A DNA stretch of 10,771 nt. It comes from an uncultured Collinsella sp. GTDB lineage: Bacteria; Actinomycetota; Coriobacteriia; Coriobacteriales; Coriobacteriaceae. Below, piece after piece: positions 1 through 6,339 of the stretch (position 1 is the first letter of the stretch; each line of letters begins with the position of its first letter). The translations under genes were made by a program, and so were the position numbers. The notes under the pieces were generated by a model. That model saw only the letters and a list, made by a program, of their open reading frames with translations, searched no databases and was not told the origin of the DNA. The DNA is taken from positions 1 to 10,771 of the forward strand of contig USCJ01000037.1 of assembly GCA_900553215.1 (NCBI GenBank), written 5' to 3'.

Positions 1-1
1 C

Positions 2-544
2 GCGCTCGCGCTCGCAATGGGCGCCGCCCCGACGCCAGCTATGGCAGCCGGGCGCGTTGGAACCACAAAGGTAATGGTCAGGACCGAGATCGACAACGTT
101 GAGTTCAAAGTTCCGACGGTTATTCCCTTCGTCGCCAAGGCCGACGGCACGCTTCAGGGCCCCTCGGAAGACGCGACCACCATCGACAACCATTCGGCCT
201 ACGGCATCCATGTCACCAACATGAAGATCGACGCCATGAACACCTGGACCATTGCCGCCGACGCCAAGGCCGGAACCGCGCAGAACTCCATCGACTTTAA
301 GGTCGGCCCCGACGGCGCACTCCAGAACGCCAGCGCCGCAATGCAGGGGACGGGCCTCGATCTTTCCAAGAATGCAGCCTTCGACATGGGCTACCAGGGC
401 ATTGCCGGCGGCGCGGACAAAATTAAGCTCAAGACAAGCGGAAACGTCGCCCGCGTCACGCGCGACATCTTCCACGTAACCGGCGAAGGCGATCAGGTTG
501 CAACGATCACCTGGACGGTCGAGCCCGGTGCGCACACGGCATAA
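2..544 (+). CDS. Secreted protein of unknown function, 5' end outside window
   Basis: The reading frame is already open at the left edge. It begins with the end of a hydrophobic signal-peptide core (ALALAMGAAPTPAMA) and a likely signal peptidase I site after AMA, so the ATG at 17 is probably internal to the signal peptide rather than the true start. The mature part is about 165 residues, without transmembrane segments or cysteines. It looks beta-rich (alternating polar and hydrophobic stretches with many Thr, Gly and Asn) and ends in a TITWTVEP segment that recalls the tail of WxL-like surface domains, though the resemblance is weak. There is no sortase motif or C-terminal anchor, so it is either free or held by a partner, possibly the small LAQTG protein whose gene overlaps its 3' end. 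I do not recognise the family. Export is well supported; function is unknown. Confidence 0.72.
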   Translation, partial: ALALAMGAAPTPAMAAGRVGTTKVMVRTEIDNVEFKVPTVIPFVAKADGTLQGPSEDATTIDNHSAYGIHVTNMKIDAMNTWTIAADAKAGTAQNSIDFKVGPDGALQNASAAMQGTGLDLSKNAAFDMGYQGIAGGADKIKLKTSGNVARVTRDIFHVTGEGDQVATITWTVEPGAHTA

Positions 545-800
545 GGCCGTCGCCCTGGCCACCGCCGTCAGTATCCTAGCGTTTGGGCCAGCCATGGCCT
601 TTGCCCAGCAAGAACAGGCACAGGCCGCCACGCAAGTGACGGTCGACCTCTCGGAGCTCGGCCGCGAGGAACCGTTGGCTCAGACAGGCGACAGACGATG
701 GCTCTTGGCAGCAGGCGCCACAGCAGCAGGTGCGGGAACCGCCGGCCTCGGTCTGCACATCAAACGCAGCCAGAAACGAAACACGGACAGGCCGCATTAA
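528..800 (+). CDS. Very small sortase-anchored surface protein (LAQTG motif)
   Basis: From a GTG at 528 the product is 90 residues. It has a basic n-region (RTRHK), a hydrophobic core at residues 7-22 and a likely cleavage site after AFA at residue 26. Only about 23 mature residues follow before LAQTG at 50-54, then a hydrophobic segment at about 58-77 and a basic tail (KRSQKR). LAxTG is the motif known for class E sortases of Actinobacteria, so the product should be linked to peptidoglycan. The start is uncertain: a TTG at 498 is in frame and has a GAAGG 8 bases upstream, but it would prefix ten polar residues to an otherwise standard signal peptide, so GTG 528 is preferred. Either start overlaps the upstream gene, which suggests translational coupling. 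Such a short exposed stretch cannot hold a folded domain; it may be a tether, a pilus-base adaptor or a remnant. Role unknown. Confidence 0.68.
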   Translation: MRTRHKAVALATAVSILAFGPAMAFAQQEQAQAATQVTVDLSELGREEPLAQTGDRRWLLAAGATAAGAGTAGLGLHIKRSQKRNTDRPH

Positions 801-806
801 ATTAGC

Positions 807-813
807 TAAGGAG
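807..813 (+). promoter_or_regulatory. Ribosome binding site of the 476-residue secreted protein
   Basis: TAAGGAG lies 5 bases before the ATG at 819 and fixes that start. It is in the 18-base gap after the LAQTG protein gene, so the two genes are probably co-transcribed. Confidence 0.75.
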
Positions 814-818
814 ACCCC

Positions 819-2249
819 ATGGCATCGAAGAACCTTTTGCCCGTCGTCGCACTCTGCGGCGCGCTCGCAACCGGAACGCCTGTCGCCGTTTGGGCGACTC
901 CCGTCATGGCGGGCTCCTTACCAGCAGCCTTAAGTTCCGCACCAAATCCGTCGAGCGCCATTGCGTGCAAGCGTTTTTCGTTCGCACAGGCCGCAATCTC
1001 AACCTCGGGATGCCTTCGTCGTAATACGGACGGCTCGATAGTCGTGGATATCAAGCGTTCGAACAAGGCAAACGGCTCCCAGGCGGGGTGCGCTGTCTGC
1101 ACATGGCGCTCGGTTGTGCTCGATGCAGATGGCGATCCATGCAATTTAGAGCTGCGCATCGACATCGCTTCGGTCGATGACTCGGCGAACGGAGCGAAGG
1201 TCGCCTTCGACGGTGCGTTTTTTGAGAAAGGAGGCGGTATATGTCTGGGCTGCGCCGCCGCGAATGCAGACGATGTGCAGCCCACCCTCTCATTCACGGC
1301 ATCGTTGCGGCTGACCAAAGCCGGCACCGATGCCATCGCGGCGGGAGAAGCATCCCTGCTGTTCTACGCCGTCAGCACCAAAGACACAGACGCTCATTTC
1401 GAGAAGCCAGCCGGATCACTCAGCCTTACACGAGGGACAGAGGCAGGCCCTATTGAAATCGATGCCCACGCGCAAAGCAGGCAACGCATTCTTGCCGACC
1501 CGGCGCTTCTCGAAATGGAGTGGAACGGATCCGGAGCCATCGGGATTGTCCCCTCCGCGCTTGACGCCAAGACGCTCCCCTCAAACGACGAACCCCTCAA
1601 CGCAACCATACAAGAAGAGAGCACGGACAAAGAAGCAGGTGCGGGCGACACGCCGTCGCCGACAAACAGCGTCCCAGCTTCTTTCGAAGCACCGAATGAG
1701 CCCGCTACCGGTCCAAACGATCCCGAGCTCGCGGACAGTCTGGGGCTTGCTGATCCTCAAGAGATCGATGAAGGTAACTGCTGCGTGCTTGCCGCCCTCG
1801 ACCACACAGAGGTCATCGACGCCGCGAACATCGAAGTTGCCGCCGCCAATCAGCCCGTCCGCAAGTCGGCTATCATCGCATTTCCCGAATCCATCGAAGT
1901 CGTCTTTTTGCCATCGGGCGAGGTCGTGGCCCCAACACTGCTCACCTTGTTGGGCGCCAAGAATACTCGAAACGAAATTAAAAAGGTCACGGTTGTCGAC
2001 CCTGCAACCACCGCTAAACTGCGTCTATACGCCGTTGCCCCAGACGGAAGCAAGACCTTGGAATTCGATGGCGACACACTTCTAGCCTGGCGACGTCTGG
2101 ACATTATGCAAGACGTCTCGTATCAGATCGAACTCGAAGGGTTTGATCGTGCCCGCGATGCCAATATCATCGCCGCGGCTATTGAATCCCCACAGCGGCT
2201 TATGACACTGCGCTTTGACTACTATCCCTATGTCCCGACAACCACCTGA
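819..2249 (+). CDS. Secreted 476-residue protein with two CxxC motifs, unknown function
   Basis: The product starts with a signal peptide (hydrophobic residues 6-29; cleavage probably after VMA at 31). Three parts follow. The first, residues about 45-215, contains all but two of the mature cysteines (50, 65, 91, 94, 108, 142, 145), including CAVC at 91-94 and CLGC at 142-145. The second, residues about 250-318, is an acidic linker rich in Pro, Ser, Thr and Glu that is probably disordered; it is followed by a CC pair at 321-322. The third, residues about 345-476, looks beta-rich and ends in an aromatic FDYYPY segment. There is no sortase motif or C-terminal membrane helix, so it is secreted or held non-covalently. 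The context (two other exported products just upstream, 18 bases away) suggests a surface assembly such as an adhesin or a pilus-like structure. The CxxC pairs could form disulfides or bind metal. I do not recognise the family. Confidence 0.75.
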   Translation: MASKNLLPVVALCGALATGTPVAVWATPVMAGSLPAALSSAPNPSSAIACKRFSFAQAAISTSGCLRRNTDGSIVVDIKRSNKANGSQAGCAVCTWRSVVLDADGDPCNLELRIDIASVDDSANGAKVAFDGAFFEKGGGICLGCAAANADDVQPTLSFTASLRLTKAGTDAIAAGEASLLFYAVSTKDTDAHFEKPAGSLSLTRGTEAGPIEIDAHAQSRQRILADPALLEMEWNGSGAIGIVPSALDAKTLPSNDEPLNATIQEESTDKEAGAGDTPSPTNSVPASFEAPNEPATGPNDPELADSLGLADPQEIDEGNCCVLAALDHTEVIDAANIEVAAANQPVRKSAIIAFPESIEVVFLPSGEVVAPTLLTLLGAKNTRNEIKKVTVVDPATTAKLRLYAVAPDGSKTLEFDGDTLLAWRRLDIMQDVSYQIELEGFDRARDANIIAAAIESPQRLMTLRFDYYPYVPTTT

Positions 2250-2272
2250 GGCTTAAATGCTGCGCATCATTC

Positions 2273-2298
2273 CTAATACCACTTATATAACGTATTAG
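2273..2298. promoter_or_regulatory. Perfect dyad over a TATAAC box; possible operator/promoter
   Basis: CTAATAC at 2273-2279 and GTATTAG at 2292-2298 form a perfect 7-bp inverted repeat around an AT-rich 12-base centre that contains TATAAC at 2286-2291, a fair -10 box. The region is much richer in A and T than its surroundings. No good -35 hexamer is visible at the expected spacing. A dyad spanning a -10 box fits a repressor site controlling the DUF554 gene that starts 70 bases downstream. No run of T follows the right arm, which argues against an intrinsic terminator. The rest of the 118-base spacer (2250-2367) shows only the ribosome binding site. Confidence 0.4.
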
Positions 2299-2357
2299 AT
2301 GAGTCGCGATGTGCCTCGCATTTCGTTCTGCTACGATTGCCACGTTGGCATCAATAC

Positions 2358-2364
2358 AGGAGGG
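2358..2364 (+). promoter_or_regulatory. Ribosome binding site deciding the DUF554 gene start
   Basis: AGGAGGG lies 3 bases before ATG 2368 (the AGGAGG core is 4 bases away). It favours this ATG over the in-frame ATG at 2299, which would add a polar, Cys-containing leader unlike the family's usual N-terminus. Confidence 0.75.
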
Positions 2365-2367
2365 CTC

Positions 2368-3084
2368 ATGCCGGGCTTGGGAACAATCATCAACGTTGCG
2401 CTTTTAGTTGCGGGCGGTCTTTTGGGATTAGCGGGCGGCCGCTTCATTACACCGCGCATCCAAGACACGCTCATGAAAGCATCGGGACTGTGCGTCCTGT
2501 TTATCGGCCTGGGCGGCACCATGCAAAAGATGCTCATCATCGATGGAAAGGCGCTAGCGACCACCGGTACCACCATGCTCATCGTCTCATTTGCGCTCGG
2601 TTCGCTCATCGGCGAGGCCATCAACTTGGAGGCCGCCATCGAGAACCTTGGCGAATGGCTCAAGCGCAAGACTGGCAGTGAGGGCGATAACGAGTTCACC
2701 AACGCTTTTGTCTCGACTTCACTCACCGTGTGCATCGGCGCCATGGCCATTGTGGGATCGATCCAGGACGGCCTGCTCGGCGACTGGTCAACGCTTGCCC
2801 TCAAGGGCGCACTGGACTGCATCATCGTCTGCACCATGACGGCCTCGCTTGGCCGCGGCTGCATCTTCTCCGCCCTGCCCGTCGCCGTGTTCCAGGGGAC
2901 GATCACGTTGTTTGCCGGCGCGCTCTCCCCCATCATGACCACAGCAGCCCTCAACAGCCTTTCGCTCGTAGGCTCCATGCTCATCTTCTGCGTCGGCGTC
3001 AACCTCATCCGTCCTCAGACCTTCCGCACGGCCAATATGCTTCCCTCCGTCGTCATCGCCGTCATATACGCCCTCCTGTTCTAA
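2368..3084 (+). CDS. DUF554 family integral membrane protein
   Basis: The product is 238 residues, close to the usual size of the family, whose members include Bacillus subtilis YdfK. The N-terminus MPGLGTIIN and the following glycine-rich helix are typical, as is the central CIGAMAIVGSIQDGL segment. About seven hydrophobic segments can be read: around residues 4-23, 38-52, 66-86, 112-132, 143-160, 165-185 and 195-238, the last probably split in two. A short polar loop with several charged residues (LKRKTGSEGDNEF) lies near residues 100-112. Members are predicted transport-like membrane proteins, but no substrate is established, so no function is assigned. The gene appears to be a single transcription unit: a possible operator lies upstream and the next operon has its own promoter. 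Confidence 0.88.
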   Translation: MPGLGTIINVALLVAGGLLGLAGGRFITPRIQDTLMKASGLCVLFIGLGGTMQKMLIIDGKALATTGTTMLIVSFALGSLIGEAINLEAAIENLGEWLKRKTGSEGDNEFTNAFVSTSLTVCIGAMAIVGSIQDGLLGDWSTLALKGALDCIIVCTMTASLGRGCIFSALPVAVFQGTITLFAGALSPIMTTAALNSLSLVGSMLIFCVGVNLIRPQTFRTANMLPSVVIAVIYALLF

Positions 3085-3105
3085 ATCTATCAGCGCAGCG
3101 GTATC

Positions 3106-3135
3106 TCGAACATCTGTTTGATGCTGTGCTATGAT
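3106..3135 (+). promoter_or_regulatory. Extended -10 promoter of the TerB-ATPase-helicase operon
   Basis: TGCTATGAT at 3127-3135 is an extended -10 element (TG, one base, then TATGAT at 3130-3135). The -35 region is weak (TCGAAC at 3106-3111, 18-base spacer), as is common for extended -10 promoters. It lies in the 87-base gap between the DUF554 gene and the TerB_N gene, 37 bases before the GTG start. No clear terminator for the DUF554 gene was seen in this gap. Confidence 0.45.
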
Positions 3136-3161
3136 ATGAGGTCACCGTAGCTGCGTTCGAG

Positions 3162-3167
3162 AGGAGG
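3162..3167 (+). promoter_or_regulatory. Ribosome binding site supporting the GTG start at 3172
   Basis: AGGAGG within a GAGGAGGAG run lies 4 bases before GTG 3172. The next in-frame ATG (3193) would be 25 bases away from it, so the GTG is preferred. The helicase gene of the same operon has the same arrangement: AGGAGG, 4 bases, GTG. Confidence 0.7.
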
Positions 3168-3171
3168 AGCG

Positions 3172-4926
3172 GTGGCCGACCAGGACATCAAGATGCTCAT
3201 CGAGCGCATTATGGCCGAGGCCCGGACCCATCAGTCCGCCCGCTTCTCAAACGAAACCTACGCAGACGAGCCGATTCTCAAAACCGGCCGACAGATGCAG
3301 AATTTCCTCCCCGACCAGTACCGTAAAATGCGCGAGATATCGCGCTGGCAGGATGACCCCAAGGGCGGTGCGGGCCGCTGGCTTTCGGAAGCCGAGCTTT
3401 TTTACCGCCAGGGCCTGCTGATGGCCGACTTTGAGGACGACTGTCCCTACAACGGCACCTTTAAGTCGTACTTTCCCACCTACAACGCCATGAGCGACCG
3501 GCAACTGCGCGGCTACTTTACCTGGCGTGCCCAAGTGCGCCGCGGAACCGTCGAGGAAACGTCTACGTCCTTTGCCTTTCTGTATCTCTATGAGCTGATC
3601 TGCGGCATTGGCGTAGATAATCCACTCGATGGTTTTAACAAGATCAAGGCTTTTTGGGATGTCTATCGCGCCTTCGAGCCCGGCATCGACCGGTTTGCGC
3701 GCGTGTGGCTGCAAGATTACGCCGTGTTCCACGGGCTCGACCCCAAGCTGCTTCGCGACTCTAAAACCGTCATGTTCGATAACGCCCTTATCGAACTGCG
3801 GCGCGCGGCACGAGACCTTGCACCGGCACCGTCCGGCCAGACCCCTAAGCGTCGCAAAACCTCCGAGCCCACGCTCCCCCTTCCGCCCGATGAGGTGCGC
3901 GAGGAGCGACTCATGGCCGCCATCAACGCCCTCTCCACGTACAACCTAAGTAGCTCGCGGCTCGACCGCAGCCACCACCGTGATCTGCGCCACGTGGCGT
4001 GCGCCGTGTATGTCCGCATGGTGCGCTACTATGACACGCACCGAAAGACCGGCATCGTGGCAAGTTTATTTGGGGAGGAGACGGCCATGCCCTACACCAT
4101 GTTTGCCTCGGCCGTATTCTTTGCGCCCGAGCGCCACGAGGACTGCGAATACCGCCTGGATCCTATCCATATCTACCGTTGCCAAAACGGCTTTTGGGAA
4201 TGCATGCGCATCCATGGTAGTAGGCAAAAGAGCAGCAAGCTCGGTGAAATGATGCGCGCCTGCGACCAACGCCTGCGCCTGGCCCTGGACCCTGCCCACC
4301 CCCTTAAGGAAGAAAAGGTCCCCAAATATCTGGCCAAGATTATCGATGACGAGATTGTGGCATGGCTTTCGTGGGACGCCGCACACCAGCCCGTCAAAAT
4401 CGATATCGATCTGAGCCAGCTGGGGCACATTCGGAACGCCGCTGCGCAAACGCGCGAAGCGCTTTTGATCGATGAGGAACGCGAGGATGGCGCGTCCGCA
4501 GAAGCCGAGGCAGCGGACTCAGGGCAACCGGAAGCCGAGCCCGTAGCCGACGCGACGGTCGAGGCGGTCGCGGCGGCCGCAGGGCAGGACGAGTCCGACG
4601 AGCCGACCATATCCACCGAACAGTTTGGTGTCGTGGCACCGCTTCTCGCGCCGACGCCCGCGTTCGCAGCGGCTGCGCCCGCTGACGCCACGAACGAACT
4701 CGCGCTCGCCGCAGACGCCTATCTCCGCGCGCTGCTCGAGCACAACGCAGTACAGGCGGAATCGGCGGTAGTGCAATCGGAGCAGAGCGAGGACATGCTC
4801 GTCGATACCATCAACGAGGCGCTCTTTGACCTGGTGGGCGACACCGTAATTGAATTTAGCGCGGCAGGGCCGCAGATTATCGAGGACTACGAAGCAGACG
4901 TGAGAGGATACCTAGACCATGAGTGA
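3172..4926 (+). CDS. TerB_N/TerB_C domain protein of a BREX-like ATPase-helicase operon
   Basis: The product is 584 residues and probably cytoplasmic; no signal peptide or membrane helix is visible. Residues about 40-235 match the TerB_N domain: FLPDQY at 45-50, then AELFYRQG (74-81), MADFEDD (84-90), YFPTYNAMSD (100-109), QLRGYFTWR (111-119) and FAFLYLYELICGIGV (134-148). The C-terminal part is a TerB_C domain: it begins around 410 (IDIDLSQLGHIR, then AAQTREALLIDEE at 424-436) and ends with INEALFDLVGDTVIE (547-561) and the IIEDY segment near 570. Between these parts (434-507) lies an Ala/Glu/Asp-rich stretch that is probably disordered. TerB_N and TerB_C were first noted around tellurite-resistance-type TerB domains, but I see no obvious TerB metal-binding core in the middle (residues 245-400), so a tellurite role is not implied. 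The ATG of the next gene overlaps its stop by 8 bases. It is probably a scaffold or regulator for the ATPase and helicase that follow. Confidence 0.88.
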   Translation: MADQDIKMLIERIMAEARTHQSARFSNETYADEPILKTGRQMQNFLPDQYRKMREISRWQDDPKGGAGRWLSEAELFYRQGLLMADFEDDCPYNGTFKSYFPTYNAMSDRQLRGYFTWRAQVRRGTVEETSTSFAFLYLYELICGIGVDNPLDGFNKIKAFWDVYRAFEPGIDRFARVWLQDYAVFHGLDPKLLRDSKTVMFDNALIELRRAARDLAPAPSGQTPKRRKTSEPTLPLPPDEVREERLMAAINALSTYNLSSSRLDRSHHRDLRHVACAVYVRMVRYYDTHRKTGIVASLFGEETAMPYTMFASAVFFAPERHEDCEYRLDPIHIYRCQNGFWECMRIHGSRQKSSKLGEMMRACDQRLRLALDPAHPLKEEKVPKYLAKIIDDEIVAWLSWDAAHQPVKIDIDLSQLGHIRNAAAQTREALLIDEEREDGASAEAEAADSGQPEAEPVADATVEAVAAAAGQDESDEPTISTEQFGVVAPLLAPTPAFAAAAPADATNELALAADAYLRALLEHNAVQAESAVVQSEQSEDMLVDTINEALFDLVGDTVIEFSAAGPQIIEDYEADVRGYLDHE

Positions 4927-6223
4927 TACCGCATCCGCAGCACCTCGCGTGCCCAAGCGCGTCGCTGCCGTCATTCTCAACTCGCTCAAGGGCGGCGTGG
5001 TCCCGCGCATCGGCCTTCCTTACATCACCGTAGGCCGCGAGGTCGAGATCCGCGCCCTGCTCACCGATCTGAGCCTCATCGCCGACGGTGGCGCGAGCTT
5101 CCGCTTTCTGGTCGGTCGTTACGGCGCCGGCAAGAGCTTTTTGCTCCAGACCATCCGCACGCACGCCATGGGCGAGGGATTCGTCGTCGCTGATGCCGAC
5201 CTGTCGCCCGAGCGCCGCCTGCAGGGCGGTCAGGGACAGGGCCTTGCCACCTACCGCGAGCTCATCCGCAATATATCGACCAAGACGCGCCCCGAGGGCG
5301 GTGCGCTCAACCTTATCCTAGATCGCTGGGTCGCCTCATGTGCCGACGTCGACGAGTCGGTCGTCAATGCCCAACTGGCCCCGCTCGAGGAGATGGTCCA
5401 CGGCTTCGACTTCACCCGCATGCTCCGCCGCTATCGCATGGCCGCATCCGGGGGCGACGAAGAGACCATGAGCCGCGTGACCAAATGGATCCGCGGCGAA
5501 TACCGCACCAAGAGCGAGGCGCGCGCCGAGCTGGGCTCCTCGACCATCATCAGCGATGACGACTGGTACGACTACGTCAAACTCATCGCGCGTTTTTTGG
5601 TTTGCAGCGGCTACAAGGGCATGCTGGTGCTCATCGACGAGCTCGTGAATCTGTATAAGATTCCCAATGCCATCACGCGCCAGTACAACTACGAGAAGAT
5701 CCTGACCATGTACAACGACACACTTCAGGGCAAGGCGCAGTACCTGGGCATGATCATGGGCGGCACGCCAACCTCCATCGAAGACCGCCGCCGCGGCGTG
5801 TTCTCCTACGAGGCTCTGCGCAGCCGACTCGCTCAGGGTCGCTTTGCGCGCCAGGACCTTAAGGACATGCTCGCACCCATCATCCGCCTGCAGCCGCTCA
5901 CCTACGAGGAGCTACTGGTGCTCATCGAAAAACTCATGCAAATTCACGCCGGCTACTTTGGCTGGACGCCCACGCTTACCGAGAACGACTTGGTGGACTT
6001 CCTCAAGATCGAGTTCGGTCGTGTGGGAGCCGACACGCATCTGACGCCGCGTGAAGTCATTCGTGACTTTATCGAGTTGCTCGACATCCTATGCCAAAAC
6101 CCCGACGCCAACGTGGCCGAGCTGCTGCAAAGCGTCGGCGGCGACGCGCTGGCGCCGGCAGCCGCAACAGGCGACACCGATACCGCAGGCGGCGACCGTA
6201 ACTTCGCCGAATTCACCATCTAA
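4919..6223 (+). CDS. DUF2791 / BrxC-BrxD-type P-loop ATPase
   Basis: The product is 434 residues. A short N-terminal helix region and the segment GLPYITVGRE (32-41) precede a clear Walker A motif, GRYGAGKS, at 66-73. The Walker B motif LVLIDE lies at 236-241, inside GMLVLIDELVNLY. Further on are the FSYEALRSR region and a helical C-terminal part containing LTPREVIRDFIELL; the last 25 residues are a Gly/Ala/Asp-rich tail. This order and size match the DUF2791 AAA-like ATPase family, known as BrxD in BREX-type operons that also carry an Lhr-like helicase. The gene overlaps the TerB_N gene by 8 bases (AGAGGA 10 bases before the ATG), so the two are translationally coupled and probably made in a fixed ratio. 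Likely role: ATP-dependent loading or switching for the helicase encoded downstream. That role is inferred from context. Confidence 0.88.
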   Translation: MSDTASAAPRVPKRVAAVILNSLKGGVVPRIGLPYITVGREVEIRALLTDLSLIADGGASFRFLVGRYGAGKSFLLQTIRTHAMGEGFVVADADLSPERRLQGGQGQGLATYRELIRNISTKTRPEGGALNLILDRWVASCADVDESVVNAQLAPLEEMVHGFDFTRMLRRYRMAASGGDEETMSRVTKWIRGEYRTKSEARAELGSSTIISDDDWYDYVKLIARFLVCSGYKGMLVLIDELVNLYKIPNAITRQYNYEKILTMYNDTLQGKAQYLGMIMGGTPTSIEDRRRGVFSYEALRSRLAQGRFARQDLKDMLAPIIRLQPLTYEELLVLIEKLMQIHAGYFGWTPTLTENDLVDFLKIEFGRVGADTHLTPREVIRDFIELLDILCQNPDANVAELLQSVGGDALAPAAATGDTDTAGGDRNFAEFTI

Positions 6224-6256
6224 CCTGCCAAAAAGGGACAGGTTTATTTTGGCAGG
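6224..6256. repeat. REP-like palindrome inside the operon
   Basis: CCTGCCAAAA at 6224-6233 and TTTTGGCAGG at 6247-6256 are a perfect 10-bp inverted repeat around a 13-base loop that contains GGGACAGG (6235-6242). It begins at the first base after the ATPase gene's stop codon and sits in the only sizeable gap (116 bases) of an otherwise tight operon. There is no T run after the right arm, so it is not a standard terminator; in RNA it could be an attenuating or stabilising hairpin. Its look (perfect palindrome, GGGACAGG and TTTATTTT elements, intergenic position) is that of a dispersed REP-type sequence. The rest of the gap (6257-6339) shows only the helicase ribosome binding site. Confidence 0.6.
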
Positions 6257-6329
6257 CTCTATCTGGGCAAACGTTGAAGCAGTAATGCAGCAAGCCACTG
6301 CCCGCCGCGTTGAGAGATTCGCTTTTGAA

Positions 6330-6335
6330 AGGAGG
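6330..6335 (+). promoter_or_regulatory. Ribosome binding site supporting the GTG start at 6340
   Basis: AGGAGG within AAAGGAGG lies 4 bases before GTG 6340. An upstream in-frame TTG at 6310 would place this site inside the coding region and has no comparable site of its own. Confidence 0.7.
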
Positions 6336-6339
6336 CCTC

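Noticed and set aside
1330..2085. Open plus-strand frame of 251 codons inside the 476-residue secreted protein gene
   Set aside because: Ser/Arg/Pro-rich shadow composition, no ribosome binding site, and the overlapping frame has a signal peptide and a good start.
2299..2367. Upstream ATG giving DUF554 a 23-residue extension
   Set aside because: The extension is polar and unlike the family's N-terminus, the ATG touches the dyad, and AGGAGGG lies just before ATG 2368.
3172..4926. Tellurite-resistance gene
   Set aside because: The TerB name comes from family history; the metal-binding TerB core is not evident and no other ter gene is nearby.
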